Below are positions 12,030-22,873 of a stretch of DNA of 64,000 nt, one piece after another. The translations under genes were made by a program, and so were the position numbers. The notes below the pieces were generated by a model. It was not told the origin of the DNA. It saw only the letters and a list, made by a program, of their open reading frames with translations, and searched no databases. Origin of the DNA: Pyricularia pennisetigena (taxonomy: Eukaryota; Ascomycota; Sordariomycetes; Magnaporthales; Pyriculariaceae); NCBI RefSeq assembly GCF_004337985.1, contig NW_021940923.1:186001-250000 (forward strand), written 5' to 3'. Position 1 is the stretch's first letter. Each line of letters starts with the position of its first letter.

Positions 12030-13379
12030 GCCAAAGAAGATTGTTTACTGTCGATATTTTCTTTCGGGCGCAAGGTGCCTAGTTAACAGCTGCATTATCC
12101 GACTTGCCGGCGCAATTGCGCTGCGAGCCACTGCGATTGGGGTTTTGGAGGAGGATGGTTTCTGACCTGGGTGGCCGAGGCCGAGGGGTAAGTTAGACTT
12201 GGTGGATGCGGGTGGCGAGATTGGACGAAAAACGTTGTCTGCCAATTGTATGAATATTGAACAGGTCTATTCTTGTCGCAATGACTTGCGCTCACTAACA
12301 AAGTAAACGATAATGGTGAAAGACAAATGCTATACTCAATTCTGAGTGTCAAGAACCATTACTAAGACTGTGCCATAGGCGTGGGATGACGGGTCCAGCT
12401 TGACCAACCATCACATAAGCGGCCGGGACCGGCACCCTGCGGTTCCCCGCGCCAAGGAACCGAGAGCTTCTACCCTTCCAACCTTCGCCGAGGTTCTTTG
12501 TAAGCCCCACTTTTATAACCGTACCAAAGCCGATCGTCAAACGTTGACCGTTAAGATGGTGCACACTTGGGCATGTATGTGTGTTGAGTCAGTAGTTTGG
12601 AATAGTAAAGAGATCAGTCGGTCAGCAATCCCGCGTTATATATGACACCTGGGTCTACCGAAGTGCCAGTTCGATAAATACCTGATTCTATATCGGAATA
12701 TGATGGCTACCCAAAACGACTCATGCAAAGTTCTACTACGGACTTGAGTCGTTATATATCTCAGTCTCCTAACCAACCTTCTATCGCAAATGGGTCTCTT
12801 ACGCAGCCACGTGGCTTCATTAGTACGCGTCTACTGCTTTCAATCCGATGGAACAGTGACAAGAAACAACCGAAAGTACAAAAGAGACAGCGAACCCACA
12901 TAGTAGAAATAAAAATATCAAGTTATCCCTGCATTTGCATTGGCCGTCATCCGAGTCGTAGATACCGTTGACTTGTCCGACACTAATCGGCCCTACGTCT
13001 CGTTTCGAACAGACGAGGAAGGCTTTGGCGATGTTGGTAGCCACAATACAAAGTGTAAAACATCAAAATGACAACCAGCCTCGGCCACCGCAACAATATA
13101 CATGCAGCTTGGCAAAACGCTTGAGCGTCCCACCATCCCGGTTTGTCACTGTCTCATTTGGTGCTTCGCCTCATCTATTGCGATTCGAAACCAAGCCCCT
13201 ACCTCATGTTCGGGTCCGGCGTCCGTTGTCCGTTGGAATTTCTGATTTCTTGTTCAGGCAGTCTTATGTAAGTCGGACATGTTGGTTCGTTTAACTTGGG
13301 GCGACGCCCAATTTCCCGACGTGCAGCGGCGAACTTGTCCGACATCCAGGTGCTTTTACAGAGCAACATCCAAAGAAAC
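12030..13379. other. Divergent intergenic region, RIB1 / NmrA-like gene
   Basis: This 1.35-kb region lies between two divergent starts and should hold both promoters. Small reading frames occur but none looks like a protein family. The NmrA-like frame is open back to 13296, but the ATG at 13380 fits the family start better. Confidence 0.45.
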
Positions 13380-14418
13380 ATGTCATCCTTCCATATATCC
13401 AGGACGCCGAGCAGCATTCTCATCTTTGGAGCGACGGGCAAGACAGGGCTTCACATTACCGAGTGGATCCTCCAAGCCAGTCCGCGCTTCTCCAGGATTT
13501 CCATTTTCACGTCCCCCAGCACTGCAGCCGCCAAGGGGGAGCTCTTGTCCAAGTGGAAAACCGCCGGCGCGTCCATCATCGTCGGGGACCTTACAAACCC
13601 GCAAGACGTAGCGGATGCCTATAGGGGCGTCGATACAGTCGTGTCGGCCGTTGGGCGCAGCGTACTCCAGAAGCAGATCCTGTTAATACGGCTGGCGGAA
13701 GAGAGCAACAGCGTGCAGTGGTTCTTCCCGTCCGAGTACGGGACCGACGTTGAGCATGGGCCCAAGAGCGCAGGAGAGAGGCCGCACCAGGACAAGCTCG
13801 CCGTGAGAAAATTTATAAGGGACGAGATCAGGCGCCTTCATGTGATATACCTGGTCACTGGGCCGTTTTTTGAAATGTGGGCCAAGTTCCTCCACGACCA
13901 AAGCAGAAAGGAAGCTCAAGTCATTGGTGATGGAGAGGGCAAGATTGGGTTCTGCACTATGCCCGAGTAGGTGATCCAGCCCCTGCGTCGTCGGAGAGGT
14001 GCAGTGAGAAACGTAAAAAGAAACGAAAAGCAAACTCTAACCAGCTCTGTCCCGCACTGTTAGTGTCGGCAAGTTTTTAATAGCAGCCTTGCAAAACCCT
14101 CCAGCTTTGACACCTAAAGCACTCAGGGTGCAATCGTTTATCACGACGCCCAATCGAGTGCTCCAGGAATATGAGAAGCAGACTCAGACGAAGTGGAATA
14201 TTACACCGGTGCCATTAGCCGAGTTCTGCGCTATGGAGGAGAAAATGTGGGAGAAGAAAAATCCAATTGCCACGCCCATGACTCTGCTGAGGATTTGGGC
14301 TGAAGGTGGCACGCTCTATGACAGGAATGACAACGAGCTGGTTGGGTTAGAAGCAAAGGACCTGGACTCGGTGGAGGTTGCAGTAACAAGGGCCCTAACA
14401 GTACCTTTGAAGCTGTAA
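13380..14418 (+). CDS. NmrA-like / isoflavone-reductase-like NAD(P)-binding protein
   Basis: Two exons, 13380-13966 and 14064-14418, give 313 residues. The donor GTAGGT splits the codon of Asp in MPDVGKFLIAAL; the 97-nt intron has a CTAAC branch site. Without splicing the frame stops almost at once (MPE-stop). The N-terminal Rossmann motif GATGKTG (about 17-23) binds NAD(P). SAVGRSVLQKQ and FFPSEYGTDV are typical of the NmrA/PCBER/isoflavone reductase group, whose members are either reductases or redox-sensing regulators. The substrate cannot be read from the sequence. The next genes are an MFS transporter on the same strand and a racemase-like protein, which hints at a small catabolic or secondary-metabolic group, but co-regulation is unproven. 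Confidence 0.87.
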
Positions 14419-14852
14419 AAGATGGGGAGAAAAACAATAGAAAAGAAAAGAGAAAAAGGGGGTAAGAGCCTCAATCGAGTTAAAGATTGATTCCCCATGG
14501 TTAAGGGTTGGGAGTATGGACGCGCTCATGCAGGGGTTAGTTAGTTCGGAGTCAGACCTCCGTCCCATGCCTGCTATACCGTCATTCCCCGCATTATCGT
14601 TTCCGCTTTCGTCCAAGCGCTGCCGCCACTGGAAACTACAGTGGCTTAGCTGGACCAGAGTGGTGCCCTTCGTCAAATCGCTGTTCCTTCCACCCCAAGC
14701 TTTCATCTCAAAAGTCACCTCAATCAGGCACCTAGGTACCTACATATTCACAAAAATTCAACATCAAGCTGGCCTTGCTACCATTGGATCTCCTGTTTGT
14801 CAACAAGTACTTCAGATACCGCTGATTGAGCAAAGATTCCCTTCTCGCAATC
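14419..14852. other. Intergenic region before the MFS gene
   Basis: It joins the NmrA-like 3' end to the promoter of the MFS gene. A purine-rich stretch lies at about 14420-14465. No coding sequence seen. Confidence 0.45.
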
Positions 14853-16488
14853 ATGGCACCCTCAATAGAGGGGATGCGCGACGTGACCCCGTACTTTCTG
14901 TTGTTGTTAATCGTATCCGCCCTTGGACCGCTGCAGTTCGGCTTCCACTTGGTAAATACAGCCGATTATTGACTCTGGATCCCGCAAGCACTCATTACTA
15001 ACAACAAGTGCCTTGCTTGAATCTCGACAGGCCGAACTTAACGCTCCCCAAGATGTCATAACCTGCAAGAAATCCTCCATCTGGGCCGTGGGCGCCGCGA
15101 TCCGCTCAATCCTAGGAAGCAACGCCAGCACCGCAGCCGCGACCACCGACTGCATTCCAATGACCGAGGCCGCGTTCGCCACCATCTCCTCCATCTTCAC
15201 CCTCGGTGGTCTGGTGGGTGCGCTCGCCTCCGGGCCCCTCTGCAGCCGCCAAGGGCGCCGACTCGCGATGCAATACACGGCTATGGCGTTCCTGGTCGCC
15301 TCCGTTATCGAGGCCGCAGCCAACAGCGTCTTCATCATGGCGCTCGGGAGGCTGATCAACGGCCTGGGTGCTGGCGCATCCACTGTGATCGTCCCCTTGT
15401 ACATTTCTGAGGTGGCACCGCCGTCCAAGCGGGGTTTCTTTGGCGCGTTCACGCAGATTGGCACTAATATCGGCATCTTGAGCACACAAACTCTCGGATA
15501 TTTCCTGTCGCACGGCTCTTCCTGGAGGTGGATTATGGGTGCAGGCGCCATCGTTGCCGGCAGCCACGGTGCGGGTCTTTTCTTTGTCCCGGAGAGCCCC
15601 CCTTGGCTGGCTGCGCATAAGGGCGAGGTCAACAAAGCACGGGCTACTCTGCAGCGGATCCGTGGCAACGGCATCAGCATTGAAGAGGAGGTCGCAACTT
15701 GGGGCTCCCACACGGACAATGACGACGTCATTGTCAACGAGACTCAGGGCCTCCTAGGCACCGCAAACGACGCTGAGACTGCCCTACCGTCGTCGCATGC
15801 TATCAAGTCTAGCCCGCCGGTGCATATGGGCTTCGTTCAGGTTATCAGGGATCCCTTTTACCGCCCGGCAATCGTATCGGTCGTAGGAATCATGGTCTCC
15901 CAGCAGATCTGCGGCATCAACAGCATCATTATGTACAGCGTGTCGCTACTAGATGGCATGCTTCCGGTCAACTCGGCTCTGATCACCATCTTCATCTCGA
16001 TTATCAACCTCTTCACGACTGTTGCATGCTCGCCGCTGCCCGACCGACTGGGCCGCAAGACCTGCCTGCTCCTCTCGATTGCAGGACAAGGAGGCAGCTC
16101 TCTTGGCCTCGCACTCAGCATCCTCTTCGGCGCCAAGACGCTCTCTGCCGTGTTTGTGCTTCTCTTCGTCGCCAGCTTCGCCGTCGGCTTAGGCCCTGTC
16201 CCGTTCATCATGGCCAGTGAGCTGGTTGGACAGGAAGCTGTGGGGGCGGTCCAGAGCTGGAGTTTGGCTGCCAACTACGTGGCAACGTTCCTCGTGGCGC
16301 AGTTCTTCCCCATCATCAACACGGCCCTGAACCAGGCTTTTGGTGGTGCGGGATATGCCTTTTTCATGTTTGCCGCCTTTGCCGCTATGTGCTTTGCCTT
16401 TATCTCCGTCAATGTGCCCGAGACACTCGGCAAGAAGGATGCCGACGAGGTATGGGGTAGGACTGCGACGGATAGGCGGATCGACTGA
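14853..16488 (+). CDS. MFS transporter, sugar porter family
   Basis: Two exons, 14853-14951 and 15031-16488, give 518 residues, normal for a 12-helix sugar porter. Exon 1 codes MAPSIEGMRDVTPYF and most of helix 1 up to GFHL; the 79-nt intron starts GTAAAT and ends GACAG. Family marks in order: GGLVGALASGPLCSRQGRR (loop 2-3), GRLINGLGAGASTVIVPLYISEVAPPSKRG, PESPPWLAAHKG after helix 6, QQICGINSIIMYS in helix 7, DRLGRKTCL (loop 8-9) and VPETLGKK at the end. It resembles the fungal VPS73/YBR241C branch more than high-affinity hexose permeases, judging from memory of those proteins. The substrate and membrane (plasma or vacuolar) are unknown. Confidence 0.9.
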
Positions 16489-16809
16489 GTCTTGATCCAG
16501 GACTTTGAAATGATGGAACGGGTGCACTCATGCTACGTATGGTTCGGGGGAGTGCTGTGAAGGGTCGGGGTGAGATCATGAAATTGAAATGGGAAATGGG
16601 CATACAGAATGCTGGCAAGGAGTTTGGGTTTAAGGAAGTTATAAATTTGTGGGTTTTTTATTCATTTTGGATCCTTTTGAATCTCCTGGAGTAATTTATG
16701 TCCACTGTAATGTATATTACTTCCAGCTGAATAAATGCTTGTGAAGTATTCAGATACCTATTGATGCACACGAGGTCATGACAGTCGCTTGCGGTAGCTG
16801 ATTGCCGCA
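16489..16809. other. Convergent 3' intergenic region
   Basis: It separates the MFS stop (+) from the racemase-like stop (-). It is AT-rich with no gene. Confidence 0.5.
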
Positions 16810-17696
16810 CTAGCCAAACAATCGTGCGCTACGGGCCGTCTCAAGCAGTAGCCCGGCGCCGGCCTTTACGCCGTCGATAACAAACACCCTCTCCTTGTCG
16901 CCATACTCCTCCGTCACCACACTTCGAATGATGGCTTCCAGTCCGGCCATGCCAGCGCAGCCCATAATGACCACCCTCACCTTTGAGCTCTTGAGCAGCT
17001 TCCGGGTCGCTTCCTTCAGCTTGGCATCGATGACGTCCTGCGGCACACCGCCGTGGAAATCACCCGCGTTGAGCCCTGTGGTGCACACCCCGGCGAACCT
17101 GCCGGTCTGCTGCTGCCCGCCCCGCAGGCCCAGGAAATCCCTGACGCCGTCGGTCAGGTGCTGCTCCCAGAACTTGCCCGTCGTGACGATGCCGAACGTC
17201 GTGTCGGCGTAGGGCTCCAGTAGCGACAGGGCCGAGAGCACGCTGGCCTCGAAGATTCCCAGGACGGCCTTGCCGTGGTCGCCCTGTAGGCGGACCACCA
17301 GCGGGTGGACACTGTAGCAGGCGACCAGGACGCCGTCGTAGTCTAGGCTGGAGATGTCGCCCAGCGCAGGGAGGACGGCATCGGTCGACGAGGCCAGGTC
17401 GTCGGCGTCGTTTATGCTGGCCGGGCTGGTGGCGGGGCCGGTCTGGTAGTGGAAGGCGCAGTTGGTGAAGCCTTGTGACTGGGCCTGTTGGGTTTGTGGT
17501 ATCGCCTGGTTAGGATGTTTGGGTGGCTGGGAGGAGTATGGGCGATGAGGTAGTTTGTGGCAAATGCATAGAGGGGTATGTTCGCATGAATTCATGGCCA
17601 ACCTACAACAGAGTCGACCGCCTTCCGAACCCCCTCCGTCATATCCCGGGAGGAGTTGGGATTGAGGATCAAGATGTTGATCTTTGAAGCTGTCAT
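16810..17696 (-). CDS. Asp/Glu/hydantoin racemase family protein (Dcg1-like)
   Basis: Two exons, 17607-17696 and 16810-17484, give about 254 residues. Exon 1 codes MTASKINILILNPNSSRDMT, the classic N-terminus of this family. The donor is GTAGGT, with a CTAAC branch site; the acceptor was placed at the first CAG after it (17485-17487), although the next CAG six bases on would also keep frame. Two cysteine-centred motifs mark the active site: DGVLVACYSVHP and VVIMGCAGMAGLE. IVTTGKFWE is also typical. Members racemise amino acids or hydantoins; yeast Dcg1 is linked to nitrogen and allantoin metabolism. The substrate is not predictable. An ORF beginning at 17601 reads into the intron and is not the true start. 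Confidence 0.87.
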
Positions 17697-18268
17697 GATG
17701 TGGTTTTCAGCAGCTATACAGTTAGTTGTCTGTGCCTTGGTATGCCGTTGCCGAGTGTTCCTTCAGAATAGGGGATTAGGAGAGCGAATCAAGTCATATT
17801 CGACATTATCATTTCCATCACATTCAAATGCAGGTTCCATGTATTTACCGCAGTGCCTGCCTATTGGTACTATCCGTTATTACCCGCATTTGATTTCATT
17901 ACTATTTGTATTTGCGTCATGGTCACCTGGTCTTGAAAGCTGTAATAGTCCCAGAGACGTGGTGGGGGAATCAGGGAGAGAAGAGCGACCCCCACTTCAA
18001 GACCCTTGACAACGGGATAGACCCCACAATAATGTTTAACCAGAAAGTGCTAGCGCGCCAATTTACGCGTCTTTCAGCGCATTTACATCTGAGATTTTAT
18101 CTGCCGCAAGACAAAGCTTTCTTTGAAATATCTATCCGCCAAATTCAAGGCAGCGGCCACACTTCACCTCTAATGACTTTCTAGACACCTGCCACTCTTT
18201 TCTCGCATGTAATCTTCTTGATTTCTTGACACGCCCCGTTTTGCTGTACATAATTTTTTCCGCCAATT
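17697..18268. other. Divergent promoter region, racemase / coilin-like gene
   Basis: This 572-base gap between two divergent starts must hold both promoters. No coding sequence is evident. Confidence 0.45.
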
Positions 18269-21200
18269 ATGGCGGGAACCTGCAAAAATATGCGGCTCCG
18301 ACTCGTTGTGCGCCGCCACAACCTCCCGGAAACCCGAGTGCTCTTCAGCGTATCGCTCGAGAATGACCCAACCATCTCTCAGCTGCTCGAACAAATCAAT
18401 GCCGTGATCCCCCTTGAGTCTGATCACTGGGGCCTGGATGACTACGCAGTCGAGCTGCGCACTGGTCCCGATGGAGCCGCTTTCGAGGCTCTGCACTATC
18501 AGCACGTCGCTACTATACTACAGCATGATGAGGAAGTCTACATCCGCCCGCTTCTAACCCCAGACCTGAAGAAACGCCGCTTGAGTGGAAGGGATCAGAT
18601 CTCGACTGACGGGAGGCACTTAGTGGACGGCGTGCCCTACGGTCGCCCTTTGCTGCGACACCAACTGAACCGCCCGTCCATCCACATCCCGCCCCGAAAA
18701 CGCCAACGGCTCTTGTCAGATGACCAGGATGATGAGGACAACCTGAGCGGAGAGCAACCGCCACTACAAATCACACAGTATGGCGAGCCCGAATGGCAGG
18801 GTGGGGAGGATGACGACAGCGACTTTTCGGAACATGAAGCAGAGGAAGATATGGAACTGGACGAACAACTTTCCGAAATCGACGAAGATGAGCTCACTGC
18901 ACTTCACCAAGACAATGTCGAAGCAGGGCTCGAAACTGGAGTCGAGTCAGAAATCCAGAAATCGCCGAGTCCAAACAGCAAACACTCCGACCGAGACCCG
19001 TGGTATGAGGAGGAGGACTCGGGTATGACGGGGAGCGGCATCGAGGACGATCATCGCCGCGCCGATGAGCTCAAACGTCAACTGCTCGGCACTCTTTACC
19101 CGGCTTTCATCACGAGTAGCCCAGAGGATACCCCAAAGTGGGTGCACAAGTATCCCAAGAATCTTTACTCGAACGATATGAGCGAAAACCTGGCAATATT
19201 GGACCTTCTGGCATGCCTCGGTACTGCTTTCCCCGGGCGACCGATGCTGGATTTGATGAAGATCATGATCCAGTGCGAATACAAAGCGAGACGAGTATAC
19301 AAGCGGCTTAAGAAGGATGACATTCCGCATATGAGCTACAACAGGGTTAAAAGGCTTTACAAGGCTATTCATACGTCAGCATCTGCAGAGGCCTATGAGT
19401 TTATCAACAATCAGATGGATAAGCAGCAGCAGCCCGACAAGGAAGATGCTCCTGTGGCGTCGTCAAGGGATGAGGATATGATGGAGGCATCGAATGGGGC
19501 TGACATTGATGATGAGGACAACCAGTCGGAATCAGGAGATAGCGTCAGCTCACTGGTGAAGTACTATGATCAGCATGGTTTCCCTCCCGGTTCCATCCAT
19601 GATGGAACCGCGTTAACACACATGGCCGCCGCTGCCCAGGGTGGAAAGCCAAGAAAAATCAATCTAGAGGACAATCAACCAGCTAAAGCAGAGGCCGGCA
19701 CAGCTCCTAGCCAAGATTCTGATTCTGACTCTGAAGAAGACGATGACTTTGAGGCTGACAGTGAGAGTGACTCTGACGATTCGGAGTATGAACCTGCAGA
19801 AGATTTGAAGCCGGAACAGCATATGGACGCTACTTCCGACTCGTCTTCAGATAGCGAACTTGAAGATAAAGAAAACGAGATACTTGCAACAGCGTCCAAA
19901 AAGGCTCTGCCCTTGTCAGATTCTCCTGGGGAGGACAGCAGTGCCGATTCGAGCGATGATGAGGATGTGCAAACGACAAAGTTCGAGGGCAAACCGAGAA
20001 AGATTTCAACCGCCGCACCCGACACAAGCGGTTCGGAGAGCGGCAGTGAAGACGAAGAAGCAGAGGACAGTAGTGGTTCCGACTCGGATGACGACTCAGA
20101 AAGCAGCTTCGATGACTCTGAAGACAGTTCCGATTCCGAAGACGAAGGCCCTGAAGAAGTCTCGTCGAAGCAGCCAACATCTGACCCAGCTCTGGATCGT
20201 TCTGAACCGCCTAACCTCAACGAGTCCAAGTCTTCCAAATCTGGCAACCTCGGACAGCCCTCTAAATCAGTAGCAAATGCAGACAACCACGAGAACTCTA
20301 GCATTGTGTCGCAGCCAGGAAAGGCAAAGACGAGAAGCCGGAACGCTCGCCGCCGTGCGCTCAAGCAAGCTCTCAAAGCAAAGGCTACAACTGCAGCTGC
20401 CGAAATCGACCCGTTGGAGGAGCGCAAGAAGGAACTGCTAGCAGCGCTAGGCACATCTGGTTCCCCTGAGAAGCCGGCCTCACCAAGTGCGTCTACTGGA
20501 ACTGCGAAAGCGACAACATCAATGCGTGCCGAAGCCGACATCGAGGAACCAGATGCATGGAGGGCCAAGATCAACTACCGCGCAGTCGAATGCGTCGAAG
20601 AAGGCGTCGAGCTCAGCGAACCACCTTTCCCCTTTGTGCAGCGCTGGGATCCACAACAACGTGGCTATGGTCGTGGAGGCAAGAGGAAGCGACGCGCAGC
20701 CGCTGACTACTACCAGGTAGGCGACGTGGGTCACTCGGCAACAAAGAAGCTCAAGTTCGCCGACGTAAATGGGCACGAAGAGGATGTTACCTTTTTGAAC
20801 TACGACGATGAAGAGGAAGGTCACGGCGATCCAGGCGGGAACGGCACGGATGATAAGGACACCAGAGGTAACGAGCCAGAGTTCTCGGCCGCTGACAGCC
20901 AGTTCACGGACCTGGATGACCTTCCATCATTGCCATCGGATCTGTCGACGCTGCCGCTTCTCAAGCTGGGCGATGCCAAGCCTGGCATGGTCATCACGTG
21001 GAAAAAATGGGTGCTCTCTGAAGCGACCAGTTGGCAGCCGCAGTTGGCCGATGTATCGGCGATAGTGGCCAGCGTGAGCGACGATGGTATGCAGCTGCGC
21101 GTCGTACTGGCGCGGCGGGACCGCAATATGGACAAGAAAGAGAAGACGTATGATGAAGAGACTGGAGAGAGAATTTATGGGCGTTTCGAGGTTCCAGATG

Positions 21201-22873
21201 ACGATGAGGATGACGATGGTCAGCAGAGAAGTGGTGAGGAGGATGAAGATGGTTGGCGGACGCTGGAACTGTCAGATCTTATTGACCCCCGCATCCAGCA
21301 GCGTCCACTACCTAGCGATCGCGGCGGTAGTGAGGATGGCCACAATGATATGCAGGCGGATGCGCCTGGGACTCGCCCTAACGGCTCGGTCGTCATTCCT
21401 GATAGCCAGGCTCTCACCCAACCAAACGATCGTGTTGAGCACCGGTCTACAAGCAACGAAATTTCTACGACCGTCGAGGGCGACGGCGAGGAAGCAGGAC
21501 AAGTCAGTGGAGAGGATGGAAATCAAGTTGAGTCAAGGACTGAGGAGACTAATAATGGACCGAAACCTGCAGGGATCCGCCAGCCCTCAACGGCACACAG
21601 CGCACAAGACGAGAGCGTCGTCCCCGAGACCGCAGAAAGCTCTCTAGTGGCAGCCCATGCAGCCCAGGATAACAGGCCAGAGGCTGATGAGACAACTCTG
21701 TCTGTTGACGACGACGAACAAGCTAGGCGAGCCATGGAAAGTGGCACAAGTAGAGCAGTCAGCCATGAAGACATTAGGAATGATCAGCAACAGCAGCATA
21801 ATCTGGATAGCCCGTCACGCCAACTTGAGAATGATGTTTCCACCACGGTCCAAAAGGAGGGCCTGGAGGATGGTGACTCTGGACATGAAACATCTTGCCA
21901 ACCCATGAGCAATGCTGTGCAACACTCTGCATTGGTGACGCAAGCATCTCACGGATCGGCATCTCAGGAAGTGTGCTACCCATCAGTCCAACCATCAACG
22001 TCATCTGCAGCTTGTAGCCTGCGCAGTGGCCGGCAGCCAGACTCGGGCCTTCAAACGATCGGATCGGAGGACGACATTGGAATCGTCGATCTGGATGACG
22101 TTGATGAGAGCCAAGTTCCGACCGCTCGTGCACCACAGACGCCGGTAAAGAATAGGAAGGATGGTAACGGGTCATCGTCGCCATCGTCTCTACCATCCAT
22201 CAGCACAATCTGGCAAACATGTCCGTCGACGTTTGGCACTCGGAGCCCAACCTCCGCCGGAGTCGCAGTGGCATCGGTCTCCAAAGCCAAGGCGGATCAC
22301 GTGGCCCAAGACACAGAGTATCAAGAGGAGATGCGGCGGCTCGATGACGACAGCGATTCACCGGAGGATGTCACGGAGTACAAGATCTCCACCACTCAGA
22401 TCAAGGAGAGCAGCAGCCAGCAACAACAGCACGACAGCTCGCCTACAAGCTTGCCCAGATTCAAGAAAGAAAGTGACTTGGCGAACCCCCAGACGTATGG
22501 TACATCCGTCTCGCCGCCTGCGCCTAGAGGTCTAAGGGGCGTCCGCCGACAAGGGTCGACAACCAAGTCACTGCCGGGTGATCACGACCAAGTCATCACC
22601 ATCTCCAGTGACAACAGCAGCCCGGAGCCGGTATATGTGGAGGACTACGCAGACGACAGCATAGACGAGGATTACGAGTCCCCGGAGCCCGTCCGGGCCA
22701 GCCACAGTAAAAGATATGGCCTTAGAGGGGCTAGCGTGCCGGCTACAAGGCCTAGTAGTCATGGTGGGAATGTTGCTTCTGCCGACGTCAAGACGGTGTG
22801 CGGCAGGGCGACTTCGGCGATGCCACCGTCACAGCCTCGCGCGGCCGGCAAATACCGTTCTTTGAGGGCGTAG
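18269..22873 (+). CDS. Large acidic nuclear protein, coilin-like (putative fungal coilin)
   Basis: A single exon of 1534 codons. Residues 8-95 (MRLRLVV ... VYIRPLL) have the length and pattern of the coilin N-terminal ubiquitin-like domain: a starting strand MRLRL, a leucine-rich helix, WGLDDYAVEL, then a charged segment before a final VYIRP strand. A KKRR stretch and PPRKRQR (about 141-147) look like nuclear localisation signals. Residues 150-670 are dominated by Asp/Glu/Ser clusters, as in Nopp140-like proteins. A basic stretch (about 686-705) and a conserved-looking block (about 761-810: AWRAKINYRAVECVEEG, PFPFVQRWDPQQRG, RGGKRKRR) follow. Residues 895-1010 resemble the coilin Tudor-like domain: LPLLKLGDAKPG, a WKKWVLSEATSWQP strand, and the ending LSDLIDPRI, close to the ELIDPR ending of animal coilin. 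The remaining 520 residues look disordered. Coilin scaffolds Cajal bodies. The assignment is inference from remembered similarity. Confidence 0.75.
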   Translation: MAGTCKNMRLRLVVRRHNLPETRVLFSVSLENDPTISQLLEQINAVIPLESDHWGLDDYAVELRTGPDGAAFEALHYQHVATILQHDEEVYIRPLLTPDLKKRRLSGRDQISTDGRHLVDGVPYGRPLLRHQLNRPSIHIPPRKRQRLLSDDQDDEDNLSGEQPPLQITQYGEPEWQGGEDDDSDFSEHEAEEDMELDEQLSEIDEDELTALHQDNVEAGLETGVESEIQKSPSPNSKHSDRDPWYEEEDSGMTGSGIEDDHRRADELKRQLLGTLYPAFITSSPEDTPKWVHKYPKNLYSNDMSENLAILDLLACLGTAFPGRPMLDLMKIMIQCEYKARRVYKRLKKDDIPHMSYNRVKRLYKAIHTSASAEAYEFINNQMDKQQQPDKEDAPVASSRDEDMMEASNGADIDDEDNQSESGDSVSSLVKYYDQHGFPPGSIHDGTALTHMAAAAQGGKPRKINLEDNQPAKAEAGTAPSQDSDSDSEEDDDFEADSESDSDDSEYEPAEDLKPEQHMDATSDSSSDSELEDKENEILATASKKALPLSDSPGEDSSADSSDDEDVQTTKFEGKPRKISTAAPDTSGSESGSEDEEAEDSSGSDSDDDSESSFDDSEDSSDSEDEGPEEVSSKQPTSDPALDRSEPPNLNESKSSKSGNLGQPSKSVANADNHENSSIVSQPGKAKTRSRNARRRALKQALKAKATTAAAEIDPLEERKKELLAALGTSGSPEKPASPSASTGTAKATTSMRAEADIEEPDAWRAKINYRAVECVEEGVELSEPPFPFVQRWDPQQRGYGRGGKRKRRAAADYYQVGDVGHSATKKLKFADVNGHEEDVTFLNYDDEEEGHGDPGGNGTDDKDTRGNEPEFSAADSQFTDLDDLPSLPSDLSTLPLLKLGDAKPGMVITWKKWVLSEATSWQPQLADVSAIVASVSDDGMQLRVVLARRDRNMDKKEKTYDEETGERIYGRFEVPDDDEDDDGQQRSGEEDEDGWRTLELSDLIDPRIQQRPLPSDRGGSEDGHNDMQADAPGTRPNGSVVIPDSQALTQPNDRVEHRSTSNEISTTVEGDGEEAGQVSGEDGNQVESRTEETNNGPKPAGIRQPSTAHSAQDESVVPETAESSLVAAHAAQDNRPEADETTLSVDDDEQARRAMESGTSRAVSHEDIRNDQQQQHNLDSPSRQLENDVSTTVQKEGLEDGDSGHETSCQPMSNAVQHSALVTQASHGSASQEVCYPSVQPSTSSAACSLRSGRQPDSGLQTIGSEDDIGIVDLDDVDESQVPTARAPQTPVKNRKDGNGSSSPSSLPSISTIWQTCPSTFGTRSPTSAGVAVASVSKAKADHVAQDTEYQEEMRRLDDDSDSPEDVTEYKISTTQIKESSSQQQQHDSSPTSLPRFKKESDLANPQTYGTSVSPPAPRGLRGVRRQGSTTKSLPGDHDQVITISSDNSSPEPVYVEDYADDSIDEDYESPEPVRASHSKRYGLRGASVPATRPSSHGGNVASADVKTVCGRATSAMPPSQPRAAGKYRSLRA

